DNA of 40,521 nucleotides from UBA285 sp049970695 (lineage in GTDB: Archaea; Thermoproteota; Thermoprotei_A; Sulfolobales; Desulfurococcaceae). The notes below the pieces were generated by a model that worked only from the letters and a program-made list of their open reading frames with translations, was not told where the DNA came from and made no database searches. The translations under genes and the position numbers were made by a program. This document shows positions 15,926 to 24,050 of the stretch, piece after piece; position 1 is the first letter of the stretch, and each line of letters starts with the position of its first letter. Location of the stretch: NCBI GenBank assembly GCA_049970695.1, contig JBMFML010000010.1, forward strand, positions 1 through 40,521. The letters are read 5' to 3'.

Positions 15926-16288
15926 GTGCACGGCTTGAGGGTGTATTTAAAGCTCCGCAATGGAAAGTGGGTACTCGTGAATAAGAAGCTCGAATATGCC
16001 AGCTCGCACGGAAAGAGGAAAGTGGTTAAGCGCATTTTAGCTGGAGAAGTAGTTGAAGAGCCGCCTGCGCTCAAGAGCGCGAAGTCTGTTTTAGTGCCTT
16101 CTTCGAGTGTTACAAAGCTTATTTCAAAGCTCCTCGACGAGGAGTCGAGCAGCGTGGTACTAGTAGAACCCCACGACACTACTTACTACGTAGTGAAGGC
16201 TGAAGAAGGGCTTATACGGCTGGTAAATCGGCTGGTTCAAGAGCTCGTGCAGAGTAAAAAAGCTAGTGAGAGTAGAGAATACGCCTAA
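15926..16288 (+). CDS. Small basic hypothetical protein
   Basis: 120 residues from GTG 15926; Lys/Arg-rich N-terminus (LRNGKWVLVNKKLEYASSHG) and a hydrophobic C-terminal half (SSVVLVEPHDTTYYVVKAEE). No known motif. The start is uncertain: a TATA-like TATTTAAAGC at 15943-15952 lies inside the frame and would give a leaderless start at GTG 15977 (103 residues). The last 26 bases overlap the end of the opposing Zn-ribbon gene. Confidence 0.5.
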   Translation: MHGLRVYLKLRNGKWVLVNKKLEYASSHGKRKVVKRILAGEVVEEPPALKSAKSVLVPSSSVTKLISKLLDEESSSVVLVEPHDTTYYVVKAEEGLIRLVNRLVQELVQSKKASESREYA

Positions 16289-16499
16289 TGCTAATGCCAT
16301 CTCCTACTCTGCTTATCTCGAGTCTCTCAACGTCCCTCCTGTAGCTGCAAGTACTGCACTTGTAATATATGGCGACGCGTGTCACTCCATTAACGAGCTT
16401 CTCCGACTCGTATATTAGCATTAACGTGTTGCCGTCTCTCGGGCACTTCAAAGCCTCCGTGGCCACTCTATACACCACTACTCGAGTTGCTGCGCTCAC
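16263..16499 (-). CDS. Small Cys-containing (partial zinc-ribbon) protein
   Basis: From GTG 16499, a 78-residue protein with a C19-PRDG knuckle and a C48-STC-51 knuckle around a beta hairpin (GNTLMLIYESEKLVNGVTRV). It looks like a zinc ribbon whose first knuckle has lost its second Cys. It is divergent from the peptidase gene and probably transcribed from the shared TATA region at 16511-16521. The longer frame to 16565 would run into the peptidase start; GTG 16478 is another option. Function unknown. Confidence 0.5.
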   Translation of the reverse strand: MSAATRVVVYRVATEALKCPRDGNTLMLIYESEKLVNGVTRVAIYYKCSTCSYRRDVERLEISRVGDGISIRRILYSH

Positions 16500-16510
16500 T
16501 AGTGCTATTT

Positions 16511-16521
16511 GCTTTATATGC
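16511..16521. promoter_or_regulatory. Shared TATA box between divergent genes
   Basis: GCTTTATATGC reads TATA-like on both strands (minus: GCATATAAAGC). Starts about 27 bases away on each side fall near 16540 (peptidase, TTG 16557) and 16487 (small Cys protein). Confidence 0.5.
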
Positions 16522-16556
16522 GGAAACTCCTTATAATCCCCCAGCGGTGGTGCAGC

Positions 16557-17669
16557 TTGGGGCACAACTTCGCTAAGCTACGTGAACTGTCTGAAACTCG
16601 CGGGCTCGACCTCTTGATTGTCCAGGCACCGGACAACATCGAGTACTTTACGGGAGTGCGCACAATTGGCGACGCCACGCTGCTGCTCACTTATAGTAGG
16701 AGGGATGATGTTGCCCGGCTTTACGTGCCTCTTCTCGAGTACCACAGATATAGAGATGCCTTGCCCGGCTTTGTCGAAGTGTATGCCGTGTCGAAGTTCG
16801 TCAAGCCCGGTGGCATTCCAGTAGTAAGCATGGATTGGAAAGAAATAGTGGTTAAGGCAAGCGAGGGGTTCGAAAAAATAGGAGTTGACGTGTCCCAAGG
16901 AGGTCCACTTCAACTAACTATTTACAAGGCGCTGGGAGAAAGAGCCGTAGACGTTTCCCAAGACATATGGAAAGCGAGGATGATTAAGAGCGAAGAAGAA
17001 GTCCTCGCAATAAAGGAAGCTGTTGAGGTCACGACTAAGGGCATACAAGCAGTAGTAGCTGAGCTTAGAGATGGCGTTACTGAAGCCTTTCTTGCAGGGG
17101 TATTTGAGCACGCTACGAGAAAGCGCGGTGCAGAAGGCGCGGCCTTCGAGCCTATAGTCGCCTTCAAGCCTAATAACGCATATCCCCACACACTACCAGG
17201 TAATAGAGTCCTCAGCAAAAACGACTTAGTACTCGTAGATGTCGGAGTTAAGGTTAGAGGGCGGTGTAGCGACATTACTAGAATGGTTCTCTGGGGCAGG
17301 CCTAGTGAAGACGAAAAGCGGGCTATAGAGGCCGTTGTAGAAGCCGCAAACACGGCAATCGACGCCGTAAAGCCTGGCGTCAAGGCGAGTGAGGTGTACG
17401 AAGTTGCTGCTAAGGTCCTCGAGAAGTATGGACTGCGTGAGAAGTTTATCCACGGGCTTGGACACGGCATCGGCATACTAGTCCACGAGCCGCCCTACCT
17501 TAGAGCGGGGAGCGAGCACGTCTTAGAGCCTGGCATGGTATTTACAATCGAGCCCGGCGTTTACGAGCCCGGTAAGTACGGTGTTCGCGTCGAAGAAGAC
17601 GTTCTCGTGACGAAGAGCGGTGCTGAGGTCCTCTCACGCGGGCTAAATTTGGTAATTGAAGCAACGTAG
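16557..17669 (+). CDS. pepQ: Xaa-Pro dipeptidase/aminopeptidase (M24 metallopeptidase)
   Basis: Cleaves X-Pro peptides using two metal ions. The 370-residue protein has a creatinase-like N-terminal domain (1-135) and a pita-bread catalytic domain with all five metal ligands: D228 (LVDVGV), D239 (CSDITR), H303 (LGHGIG), E332 (TIEPGVY) and E346 (RVEEDV). TTG 16557 is chosen since GCGGTGGTG immediately upstream is a ribosome binding site; the frame opens earlier at 16509, within the TATA region. Dipeptidase versus aminopeptidase activity is not decided by sequence. Confidence 0.9.
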   Translation: MGHNFAKLRELSETRGLDLLIVQAPDNIEYFTGVRTIGDATLLLTYSRRDDVARLYVPLLEYHRYRDALPGFVEVYAVSKFVKPGGIPVVSMDWKEIVVKASEGFEKIGVDVSQGGPLQLTIYKALGERAVDVSQDIWKARMIKSEEEVLAIKEAVEVTTKGIQAVVAELRDGVTEAFLAGVFEHATRKRGAEGAAFEPIVAFKPNNAYPHTLPGNRVLSKNDLVLVDVGVKVRGRCSDITRMVLWGRPSEDEKRAIEAVVEAANTAIDAVKPGVKASEVYEVAAKVLEKYGLREKFIHGLGHGIGILVHEPPYLRAGSEHVLEPGMVFTIEPGVYEPGKYGVRVEEDVLVTKSGAEVLSRGLNLVIEAT

Positions 17670-17706
17670 TAGCCGGCTCGCGGGTTCCTCCGAGGCGCTC
17701 TCCGGC

Positions 17707-18519
17707 TTAAAAGTGCTTGACAATGTTCACTAAATCGCTATTTTTCACTGAAATAGCAACCTTCTCTATGTTGTAGACACCGTCGACGCGCACATTTACA
17801 GGTTCGGTATAGAATCGGGTACCCAGACTCTCCGCTAGTGCTAGTGCCACTGCTATATCAACATTTCTGAGCTTGCCGGTTACGTGAATAAAACCACCTA
17901 TTAGTCCTATAGCCGCGTATGCCGCTTCTAGTGCTGCAGACCCCATTGTACGAGTCTTGAGCTTTACACCCCTAGAAGCAAAGTACCTTGCCAGCTCCTC
18001 AAGGTGGCGCGCGTTCTCCGTATAAATAGATACCAGCTCCGTACTTAGCTCAAATGGTCTTTTGAGGTGCTTGCCATTAAAGAACGGCTTGCCTTTGCAT
18101 ATCTCAATAGTAGTCTCCGTGAAAATGCTCTGTACTACTCCATAAATTGGGCGCGTTATTAAATAGGGGCTCTCGTAAACCGCTATGGAAACTGATGCGA
18201 ATGGTATTTTCGAAGCGTAGTTCAAGCTGCCATCTAACGGATCTACTAGCACATAGTAATCTGGCTGCTCCGCGAGCTTCCACAGCCCCTTTTCCTCGCT
18301 AATAACCCACGCCTTCAAGCCTAGGCTTCTTACCTGGCCTACAATATACTCCTCTGCCAGCAGGTCTATTTTTCTCATGGCATCTCCCGTTACATTGCTT
18401 CCGAGGATCTCCATGTATTCCTCTTTGTCGAAGTATTCTCTCAAAATTCGCGCCGCATTCTCAGCAACCTCGCGGAGGTCTCTGCAGGTAGAGCCCTCCT
18501 CGCCGATTTTAACCACCAC
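17707..18519 (-). CDS. Inositol monophosphatase-family phosphatase
   Basis: A 270-residue member of the lithium-sensitive Mg-dependent phosphatase family. Metal ligands are visible: SEEKG (74-78), DPLDGS (93-98, D93 and D96) and D221 (RNVDIA). Archaeal members act on inositol-1-phosphate and often fructose-1,6-bisphosphate. With ino1 in the same window, myo-inositol production is a reasonable role, but gluconeogenic FBPase activity is equally possible. GTG start at 18519. Confidence 0.85.
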   Translation of the reverse strand: MVVKIGEEGSTCRDLREVAENAARILREYFDKEEYMEILGSNVTGDAMRKIDLLAEEYIVGQVRSLGLKAWVISEEKGLWKLAEQPDYYVLVDPLDGSLNYASKIPFASVSIAVYESPYLITRPIYGVVQSIFTETTIEICKGKPFFNGKHLKRPFELSTELVSIYTENARHLEELARYFASRGVKLKTRTMGSAALEAAYAAIGLIGGFIHVTGKLRNVDIAVALALAESLGTRFYTEPVNVRVDGVYNIEKVAISVKNSDLVNIVKHF

Positions 18520-18562
18520 TTACTAAGTGCCTTCACGGTAGTAGTTTATGGCAGGGCTTTAA

Positions 18563-19060
18563 ATGACCGCCGAGCACCAGCCCAAGCTAATAGTGACTTG
18601 TAGAGCTGGTAACGAGGAGCTCTGCATACACGAGATATGCAATGTCCTCTACTCAAAAGACCCCTGCGTCAAGGCAGAGAAGACTAAGTACAGTGGAGTG
18701 GTGTTCGTATACACTAGCTTGAGTGCGGACAAGGCCTATAAAGCGTCTTCGCTGAGAGAGTACGGCTTTGTAGAGAACATCGTGCCTGTTCACTGCGTGC
18801 TTGATTACCCAGTTAACGAGAGTGCTCTCCTAGACTGCCTAAAGTCTATTGTCAAGTCACCCGCAGTGAGGTTAAAAGTAAAGGCACGAGGCGTGAGAGG
18901 GGCTAGTAGCGCCTTGTTTTCGCTCATAGCAAGGCTTTTAGCCGGCATAGGATCCGCACACACGCCAGAGTCTTCTACGTGCCTCTACGTGGAGGTCGTG
19001 GAGTCTAAAATGTACGTGGGGGTGGCTCACTGTCGCTCGGTTTTTAAGCACAGCCTATAG
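18563..19060 (+). CDS. THUMP-domain RNA-binding protein (Tan1-like)
   Basis: 165 residues with a THUMP layout: N-terminal ferredoxin-like part (LIVTCRAGNEELCIHEICNV) and the helix-loop-strand region VRLKVKARGVRGASSALFSL ending in CLYVEVVESKMYVGVAHC. In archaea and eukaryotes, stand-alone THUMP proteins related to Tan1 help acetylate tRNA cytidine-12; the partner Nat10-type acetylase is not in the window. ATG start at 18563. It lies 32 bases upstream of orc1/cdc6, whose TATA-like TTTTTAAGC is inside its 3' end. Confidence 0.75.
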   Translation: MTAEHQPKLIVTCRAGNEELCIHEICNVLYSKDPCVKAEKTKYSGVVFVYTSLSADKAYKASSLREYGFVENIVPVHCVLDYPVNESALLDCLKSIVKSPAVRLKVKARGVRGASSALFSLIARLLAGIGSAHTPESSTCLYVEVVESKMYVGVAHCRSVFKHSL

Positions 19061-19092
19061 TATCGGAAGAGTGAAAGTTTCGGTGCTACTTA

Positions 19093-20331
19093 ATGGGCGT
19101 GAGCGATACTTGGAAGATTATCGAAGAAGAGCTCAACAGGCCCTCTATATTCAGGAGCAGAGAAAGCCTCATGCCAGAGCACTTGCCCGAAAAGCTCCCC
19201 CATAGAGAGAACGAGCTTAGAAGTCTCGTTTCCTACTTCAAGCACCTGGTTACAAGTCCCGGTAGCATTTCTCAAAGAGTTCTGATAGTAGGCGGCGTGG
19301 GTACCGGGAAAACTGCCCTCTCCAAGTTATTTGGCAGAGTTTTTACTAGAATGGCGAGGGAGAAGGGCTACAACGTCTCTTACGCCCACGTCAATTGCCA
19401 CAGGAACAGGACTTTATTTAACGTAATATACGACCTTTCGAGACAGCTCGGAATTCCACTGCCTTCAAGAGGGCTCTCGGCAAAGGAAATGTTTGATGCC
19501 GTGCTTGCATACCTCGAAGAGCTAGACAGCTATGCGATCATAGCGCTTGACGAGTTCCACTACTTTGCCAGCGTATCTGGTAGCGAGGCTGTCTACTTCA
19601 TTTCGAGAACGTATGACGTCTTTGAAGGTACAAAGCGCGTTAACTTCATATTCATAGCATCTGACACGTCTAAACTAGCCTTTCTAAACCCAGCAACGGA
19701 GGGGTATTTGCTCAGGCACATAGTAAAGCTAGAGCCCTACACTTCAAGTCAGCTGTTTGACATACTGAAGTACAGGGCCGAGCTATCATTTTACGAAGGC
19801 ACGTACGACGACGAAGTGCTCAAATTCATTGCCGAGTACGAAGGCGTAGACAAGGGTGGAGGGGGTAACGCGAGACACGCCCTTGAAATACTGCTCTTTG
19901 CGGGAGACCTCGCTGAGAAAGAAGGCAAGAGGAAAATTGAGCTCGAGCACGTTAGAAAGGCGATAATGTCTCTTTCAAGAGACATTGTAAGCGTTAGTGA
20001 TGCAATAAAGTATAGCACGCTCCACGAGCTCCTAGTACTCCTTAGCATTATAAGACTGCTCAGGAAAACTGGGAAGCGTGAAGTTAGAATGGGGGAAGTA
20101 GAAGAGGAGTACAGAATAGTTTGCGAAACTCTTAACGAGGTTCCTCGGAGACACACTCAGCTCTACGAGTATGTACGAAATCTAGCGAGGAGCGGCATTA
20201 TACGAGCCGAGCCCAGCGGCAAGGGCTACAGAGGGCGCAGTACTCTAATATCGCTACACTACGGCCCACTAGACTTCCTCGAGAAGTACGTGCTAGACTT
20301 AGTTAAGAAGAGGAAGGAACTTGGCTTCTAA
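19093..20331 (+). CDS. cdc6: Orc1/Cdc6 replication initiator (AAA+ ATPase)
   Basis: A 412-residue initiator that binds origins and loads MCM. Walker A GGVGTGKT (67-74), Walker B IIALDEFH (148-155), the AAA+ lid with arginine-rich segments, and a C-terminal winged helix (about 320-400; RRHTQLYEYVRNLARSGIIR) are present. The sensor-2 type region GGGGNARHALEIL is clear. ATG 19093. It is followed by an overlapping winged-helix gene. I saw no origin recognition box array nearby, so an adjacent origin is not supported. Confidence 0.92.
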   Translation: MGVSDTWKIIEEELNRPSIFRSRESLMPEHLPEKLPHRENELRSLVSYFKHLVTSPGSISQRVLIVGGVGTGKTALSKLFGRVFTRMAREKGYNVSYAHVNCHRNRTLFNVIYDLSRQLGIPLPSRGLSAKEMFDAVLAYLEELDSYAIIALDEFHYFASVSGSEAVYFISRTYDVFEGTKRVNFIFIASDTSKLAFLNPATEGYLLRHIVKLEPYTSSQLFDILKYRAELSFYEGTYDDEVLKFIAEYEGVDKGGGGNARHALEILLFAGDLAEKEGKRKIELEHVRKAIMSLSRDIVSVSDAIKYSTLHELLVLLSIIRLLRKTGKREVRMGEVEEEYRIVCETLNEVPRRHTQLYEYVRNLARSGIIRAEPSGKGYRGRSTLISLHYGPLDFLEKYVLDLVKKRKELGF

Positions 20332-20536
20332 AAGAAGAATCCAAGTAGAGAGAATCATTGAGGTACTCGAAAAACACAGAGAGTGCAACTTAAACGTGCT
20401 CAGGAGGGAAACCGGCTTAAACTACTACACACTTGTAAAGCTGCTCGAGGAGCTAATAGAAAAAGGCCTTGTAGTTGAAAAGCGCCTCGGTAGGCTCAGG
20501 CTCTTTAGGATAGTTGAGAATCGGCGTAGATCTTAA
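20321..20536 (+). CDS. Small winged-helix DNA-binding protein
   Basis: 71 residues, TTG start at 20321 overlapping the last 11 bases of cdc6 in another frame. It is a bare winged-helix/HTH: RRIQVERIIEVLEKHRECNL, recognition helix YYTLVKLLEELIEKG, wing LVVEKRLGRLRLFRI. The overlap implies joint translation with Orc1/Cdc6, so it may modulate initiation or regulate cdc6; that is inference. Confidence 0.75.
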   Translation: MASKRRIQVERIIEVLEKHRECNLNVLRRETGLNYYTLVKLLEELIEKGLVVEKRLGRLRLFRIVENRRRS

Positions 20537-20741
20537 ATGGGCAGCTCCTCCAGTACGCAACACACTTCCTAGTCGCAGAAGCTGTGAGGTACCTACCAGT
20601 TGCATTGCACTTTGCTATGCAGACAACTTCGACTTCCTTCTCTAAGCGAATAACCTCGTAGTACGGACACTCGCTTTCCTTGTTGCACGTGCCGAGCGCG
20701 TGTATTGGTAAATAGACCTCTCGCGGCTTACTAGTCGACAA
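20505..20741 (-). CDS. Small Cys-rich protein, unknown
   Basis: 78 residues with six cysteines: CNKESEC (19-25), CIAKC and two later Cys in RKCVAYWRSC. This suggests one or two metal or disulfide sites. TTG start at 20741; the minus-strand TATA GGTTATAAAGT (20792-20782) puts the transcript start near 20759, 18 bases upstream. Its 3' end overlaps the end of the small winged-helix gene by 32 bases. Family not recognised. Confidence 0.65.
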   Translation of the reverse strand: MSTSKPREVYLPIHALGTCNKESECPYYEVIRLEKEVEVVCIAKCNATGRYLTASATRKCVAYWRSCPFKIYADSQLS

Positions 20742-20781
20742 AAATCTCCAGCCCTCAAGAGTGGAGTGAGCGTGCTAAGTA

Positions 20782-20810
20782 CTTTATAACCACCTTGACG
20801 CATATAATAC
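20782..20810. promoter_or_regulatory. Two TATA boxes between the Cys-rich gene and tRNA-His
   Basis: CTTTATAA (20782-20789) serves the minus-strand Cys-rich gene by position. CATATAATAC (20801-20810) would start a plus transcript near 20832, giving tRNA-His a leader of about 35 bases, longer than for the other tRNAs here. Confidence 0.45.
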
Positions 20811-20866
20811 CTTGCAGTGGGCCCGAGCTGCCAAGTGATGATCCCAGGCCACGCTATGCGTAGAGT

Positions 20867-20966
20867 GGCCCGGGTAGCTCAGCCTGGATAGAGCGCCGGG
20901 CTGTGGACCCCCGAGATGATGGGGGCGGAGACCCGGAGGTCCCGGGTTCAAATCCCGGCCCGGGCC
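20867..20966 (+). tRNA. tRNA-His (GTG) with a 24-base intron
   Basis: Acceptor GCCCGGG/CCCGGGC (20868-20874, 20959-20965) with the extra G-1 at 20867 opposite C73 at 20966, the hallmark of tRNA-His. The anticodon GTG is at 20903-20905 in loop CTGTGG/A. The intron occupies 20907-20930, after position 37, where archaeal splicing endonuclease cuts a bulge-helix-bulge. T-arm CCGGG-TTCAAAT-CCCGG. The leader contains GGCCAC...GTGGCC (20848-20870), which pairs with the first bases of the tRNA and could compete with the acceptor stem. Confidence 0.95.
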
Positions 20967-20985
20967 CCTATACAACTTCTCTGCA

Positions 20986-21546
20986 CTACCTGTAGTCGCC
21001 ACGGCTAATTGCAGGTCTTCTACTAGACTTCTTGCGTGCTTCTTCGCACGCTCTTCTAGCTAGTTCTCTGGGATCCCTTACCTTGATGATGGGTGCCAAC
21101 ATTCTATTGTCTAAGTACGCTGGCCACGCTTCTACAAAATCTGTTGGGTAACCCGTTGAAGTCAGCAGAAGTACGGGTTTTCTCTCAGTATAGGCTGTGA
21201 CGAGCTCCTGAATACACCCCGCACCGCCACCAAGCACTACTAAGACGTCGCTTGTTCTAACGAGAAAAACGCTCCTCACGCGAAACGAAGACCCCGTTTT
21301 GATGACTATGGCCTTTTCCGGGTACTCCACGTCTTCCATTTCAACTGGCGGAACAATTACGACGGTAAAGCCCCTTCGTAGCGCCTCGTCGGCAACCAGC
21401 TTCATCAACCCCCAGTAGCCACCGAGAACCAGCCTGGCTTCACTACAGTGCCGACTCAGTTCTTCTAGGAATATCCTAGCTTTTTCCGAAATTGCTTCGT
21501 TCGGCTCTTCGCTATGGGCTGCTATGCCGATGTACACGCCACTCAC
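20986..21546 (-). CDS. LOG-like Rossmann protein (SLOG superfamily)
   Basis: A 186-residue single-domain nucleotide-binding protein related to LOG/'possible lysine decarboxylase' proteins. Family features: LVLGGYWGLMKLVADEALRR (segment after the first strands) and VVLGGGAGCIQELVTAYTER, a variant of the PGGxGTxxE motif with the catalytic-type Glu kept. Relatives hydrolyse nucleoside monophosphates to release the base. GTG/ATG start near 21546. It lies between tRNA-His and tRNA-Thr; its C-terminus is basic and probably disordered. Confidence 0.75.
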   Translation of the reverse strand: MSGVYIGIAAHSEEPNEAISEKARIFLEELSRHCSEARLVLGGYWGLMKLVADEALRRGFTVVIVPPVEMEDVEYPEKAIVIKTGSSFRVRSVFLVRTSDVLVVLGGGAGCIQELVTAYTERKPVLLLTSTGYPTDFVEAWPAYLDNRMLAPIIKVRDPRELARRACEEARKKSSRRPAISRGDYR

Positions 21547-21607
21547 CTAACTAGCTCGTTTAGCATTGCAGGCACGCCAAACTTTTTATGTAACGAGGAG
21601 CGCTGCA

Positions 21608-21681
21608 AGCCGCCGCCGGGATTCGAACCCGGGACCTCTGCCTTACCAGGGCAGCGCTCTACCAGGCTGAGCTACGGCGGC
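21608..21681 (-). tRNA. tRNA-Thr (GGT)
   Basis: 74 bases, no intron. Acceptor GCCGCCG/CGGCGGC, anticodon loop CTGGTAA (GGT), T-arm CCGGG-TTCGAAT-CCCGG, discriminator U, no CCA. The minus-strand TATA ATATAAACCC (21720-21711) is centred 35 bases upstream, giving a leader of about 8 bases. Confidence 0.96.
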
Positions 21682-21821
21682 CCCCACTCACGTGGTAATC
21701 TACTAGCCAGGGGTTTATATTCCGTGCAGCAACGGCAGGCAGCGCCTTTTTCTTGCCACGAAGCAGCTTGATTAGTTACATTGAGCTTTAGAGACGGGCT
21801 GCTTGGAAATTGCTTGAAAAC

Positions 21822-23993
21822 TTATGAGACTCTAGAAGCTCCAGTGACGTATCCCATGTCTTCCAGCTGCCTGTAGATCTCCTTAACGACTTTAGGCCCA
21901 AAGTACGGAAGCCTCAGCAGCCTCTCTGGCGGTGTCTTTGCAAGGTCTTCTAGAGTCTTTATGCCGTGTTCTATGAGCACGCGGGCTCTTACTCTACCAA
22001 TGTATCTTAGGGATGCTAGCTCGAGTGCGTCTTCCCTAACGCCCTTGTCGAGTCTTTGAGAGAGCTTTAGTAGCTCCCTGTAGTATGTGACGTCTCCTAT
22101 TACGCCCGATACTCTACTCAGAGCCCCCGCTATCCAGCTCGCAGTGTCCTTCATGCTGTAGAGATCTCCGGGCCCTAGACCGTACTTCTCGTATATTTCG
22201 TCTTCCCTCTTCTCGGAGATCCAATCATGGAGAGCCAGCGCCGCAACGAAACCTCTGAGCCAGTCATCGTAGTCGTACGTGCGCGCCTCCATTGGTGGCG
22301 TTAGTCTGCTTTCACAATAAGCCTCTGCCAGGTCTTCCAGCGAGTACTGCATCTTGACTGGTATATAGGGGCAGCTCCTCGTGAAGTCTGGTGTCAGCGC
22401 AATGAGGTGAAGCATGTAGAAGCTGTTGTACTCTCTAGGCCTCAGCTCTAAGTACATGCTTACAGTAGCCGGATCCAGGTAGCTGTGTGAAGTGACCCTG
22501 CCGAGCCTAGTTATTCTAACCTCTTCTCCATGCTTTTCAACCATTTTGAGTTCTTCGAGCAAGCTCAGAGTGCTCTCTACCACGCGCTCTACGCTCACGC
22601 TTCCCCGCCTGGCAGAAAAAGTCCCCTTGAGCAGCTCAACTAAATCACCTGCCTTAGTCGCCTCTCCAGAAGCAACTGCTGCTAAAACGTGTATTCTAGC
22701 ACTTCTCTCCTCAGCCAGCAGCATACCTGAAACAGGTTCGGGTTTCGACATAATGTACTTCATTCCCTCGGACAGCGAGCCTGCATCTACTATTATGGCT
22801 TCGCCGACTTCGTCATACTGAGGTCTGCCGGCTCTACCCGCCATTTGCTTGTACTCTGCAATACTGATGTTCGCCTTTCTCTTCTTGAAGGGATCGTACC
22901 TCTTGATTGAAACAAGGACCCGTCTAGCAGGCAGGTTTACTCCTGCTGCCAGAGTAGGCGTTGCATAGACGACTTTTACGAGCCTTTTGCGAAAAGCCTC
23001 TTCAACTACCCTACGTGCAGTAGGTGATAGGCCTGCGTGGTGAAATGCAACACCACGCTCCAGGAGCTCTGCCAAGGCTTCTCTTTCAAGCCTTGTGGGC
23101 GCTTCTTCAAGTTCTTCTAAGAGCTCGCTTAGCTCCCTGCTCTTACTAGCAATGAACTGAGATGACGTCTCTAGTGCTAGTTCTTCGACTCTCTTCCTAT
23201 TATGCACGAACACGAGCGTCTGCATGTCTCTGTCTAGATTGTGAAGCACCAAGTCTAGTATCGAGTCTCCGCTTCTCTCTTCAACGCTTTCTCTCCTGCC
23301 ATCAACGAACTCGATAAAGCCGTCTTTACTCACGTAGACTCCTTCTACGAGCTTAACGGGCCTCCACTCCGAGGTCACTAGCTCACCGCCTATCCACTCA
23401 GCCAACTCACGCGGGTTTCCAATTGAAGCAGAAAGCCCAATTATCCTCATGCCTCGCCTCCTGGCTCGCGTAACGATCATCTCTACTACAGGCCCCCTCT
23501 CTGGATCGCCTATGTTGTGAAGCTCGTCTACAACAATTGTTGAGACCTTGCCAAGCCAGGAGGGCTTTAACCGCATTATGCTATCGAAGCGCTCGTAGGT
23601 GGCTACTACGATGTCGGCGCTACTCAGGTACTCTGCTGGTTGCTCGTAGTCACCAGTAGTTATTTCGACTCTGACACCAAGCACCTCTTCGAGCTGCTTA
23701 AACTCCTCGTATTTTTCGTTTGCAAGAGCCCTCAGCGGAACTAGGTAGATCCCCATTTTTCGGCTAATGGTGCTTTTGACTAGCGCTAGTTCGGCGATTA
23801 GAGTCTTACCGCTAGCAGTAGGAGCTACGACTACAATGTTTTTGTCTGTAAATAAGCCCTTGCTAATGGCCTCTACTTGAACGGGGTTCAGCGCCGAGAT
23901 TCCTCGCCTCTTTAGGTAATCAACGTAGCTACCTGGTATGCCGAATTCTTTTAACTTATCTACGTTCATAGCCGAGTACTCTCTCACCAGCAA
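21822..23993 (-). CDS. hel308: Hel308 (Hjm) ATP-dependent DNA helicase
   Basis: Superfamily 2 helicase for restart and recombination at stalled forks. The 723-residue protein shows the Q motif (NPVQVEAI), Walker A APTASGKT (57-64), DELH (156-159), motif III SASIGNP, motif VI AGRAGRPQYDEVGEA, and the C-terminal helix-hairpin-helix (YIGRVRARVLIEHGIKTLED, PYFGPKVVKEI) of the ratchet/HLH region. Expected length for the family. TTG 23993 fits a leaderless transcript from the palindromic TATA; ATG 23969 (Met9), with GGTGAG upstream, is an alternative. Divergent from moeA. Confidence 0.95.
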   Translation of the reverse strand: MLVREYSAMNVDKLKEFGIPGSYVDYLKRRGISALNPVQVEAISKGLFTDKNIVVVAPTASGKTLIAELALVKSTISRKMGIYLVPLRALANEKYEEFKQLEEVLGVRVEITTGDYEQPAEYLSSADIVVATYERFDSIMRLKPSWLGKVSTIVVDELHNIGDPERGPVVEMIVTRARRRGMRIIGLSASIGNPRELAEWIGGELVTSEWRPVKLVEGVYVSKDGFIEFVDGRRESVEERSGDSILDLVLHNLDRDMQTLVFVHNRKRVEELALETSSQFIASKSRELSELLEELEEAPTRLEREALAELLERGVAFHHAGLSPTARRVVEEAFRKRLVKVVYATPTLAAGVNLPARRVLVSIKRYDPFKKRKANISIAEYKQMAGRAGRPQYDEVGEAIIVDAGSLSEGMKYIMSKPEPVSGMLLAEERSARIHVLAAVASGEATKAGDLVELLKGTFSARRGSVSVERVVESTLSLLEELKMVEKHGEEVRITRLGRVTSHSYLDPATVSMYLELRPREYNSFYMLHLIALTPDFTRSCPYIPVKMQYSLEDLAEAYCESRLTPPMEARTYDYDDWLRGFVAALALHDWISEKREDEIYEKYGLGPGDLYSMKDTASWIAGALSRVSGVIGDVTYYRELLKLSQRLDKGVREDALELASLRYIGRVRARVLIEHGIKTLEDLAKTPPERLLRLPYFGPKVVKEIYRQLEDMGYVTGASRVS

Positions 23994-24014
23994 AACGAGT
24001 TATGTGGATTTCTG

Positions 24015-24026
24015 AGCTATATAGCT
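24015..24026. promoter_or_regulatory. Palindromic bidirectional TATA box
   Basis: AGCTATATAGCT is a perfect 12-base palindrome. Its centre is 27.5 bases from the Hel308 TTG (23993) and 30.5 bases from the MoeA TTG (24051). One box can therefore serve both leaderless genes in opposite directions. Confidence 0.7.
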
Positions 24027-24050
24027 AATGGGTGGGGCGTTCTGGCGGAG

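Noticed and set aside
18520..20866. Replication origin near orc1/cdc6
   Set aside because: I searched for GAAAC followed by a G-run, the core of crenarchaeal origin boxes, and found no paired or repeated copies.
20835..20866. C/D box sRNA in the tRNA-His leader
   Set aside because: GTGATGA is present at 20835-20841 but no CTGA follows before the tRNA.
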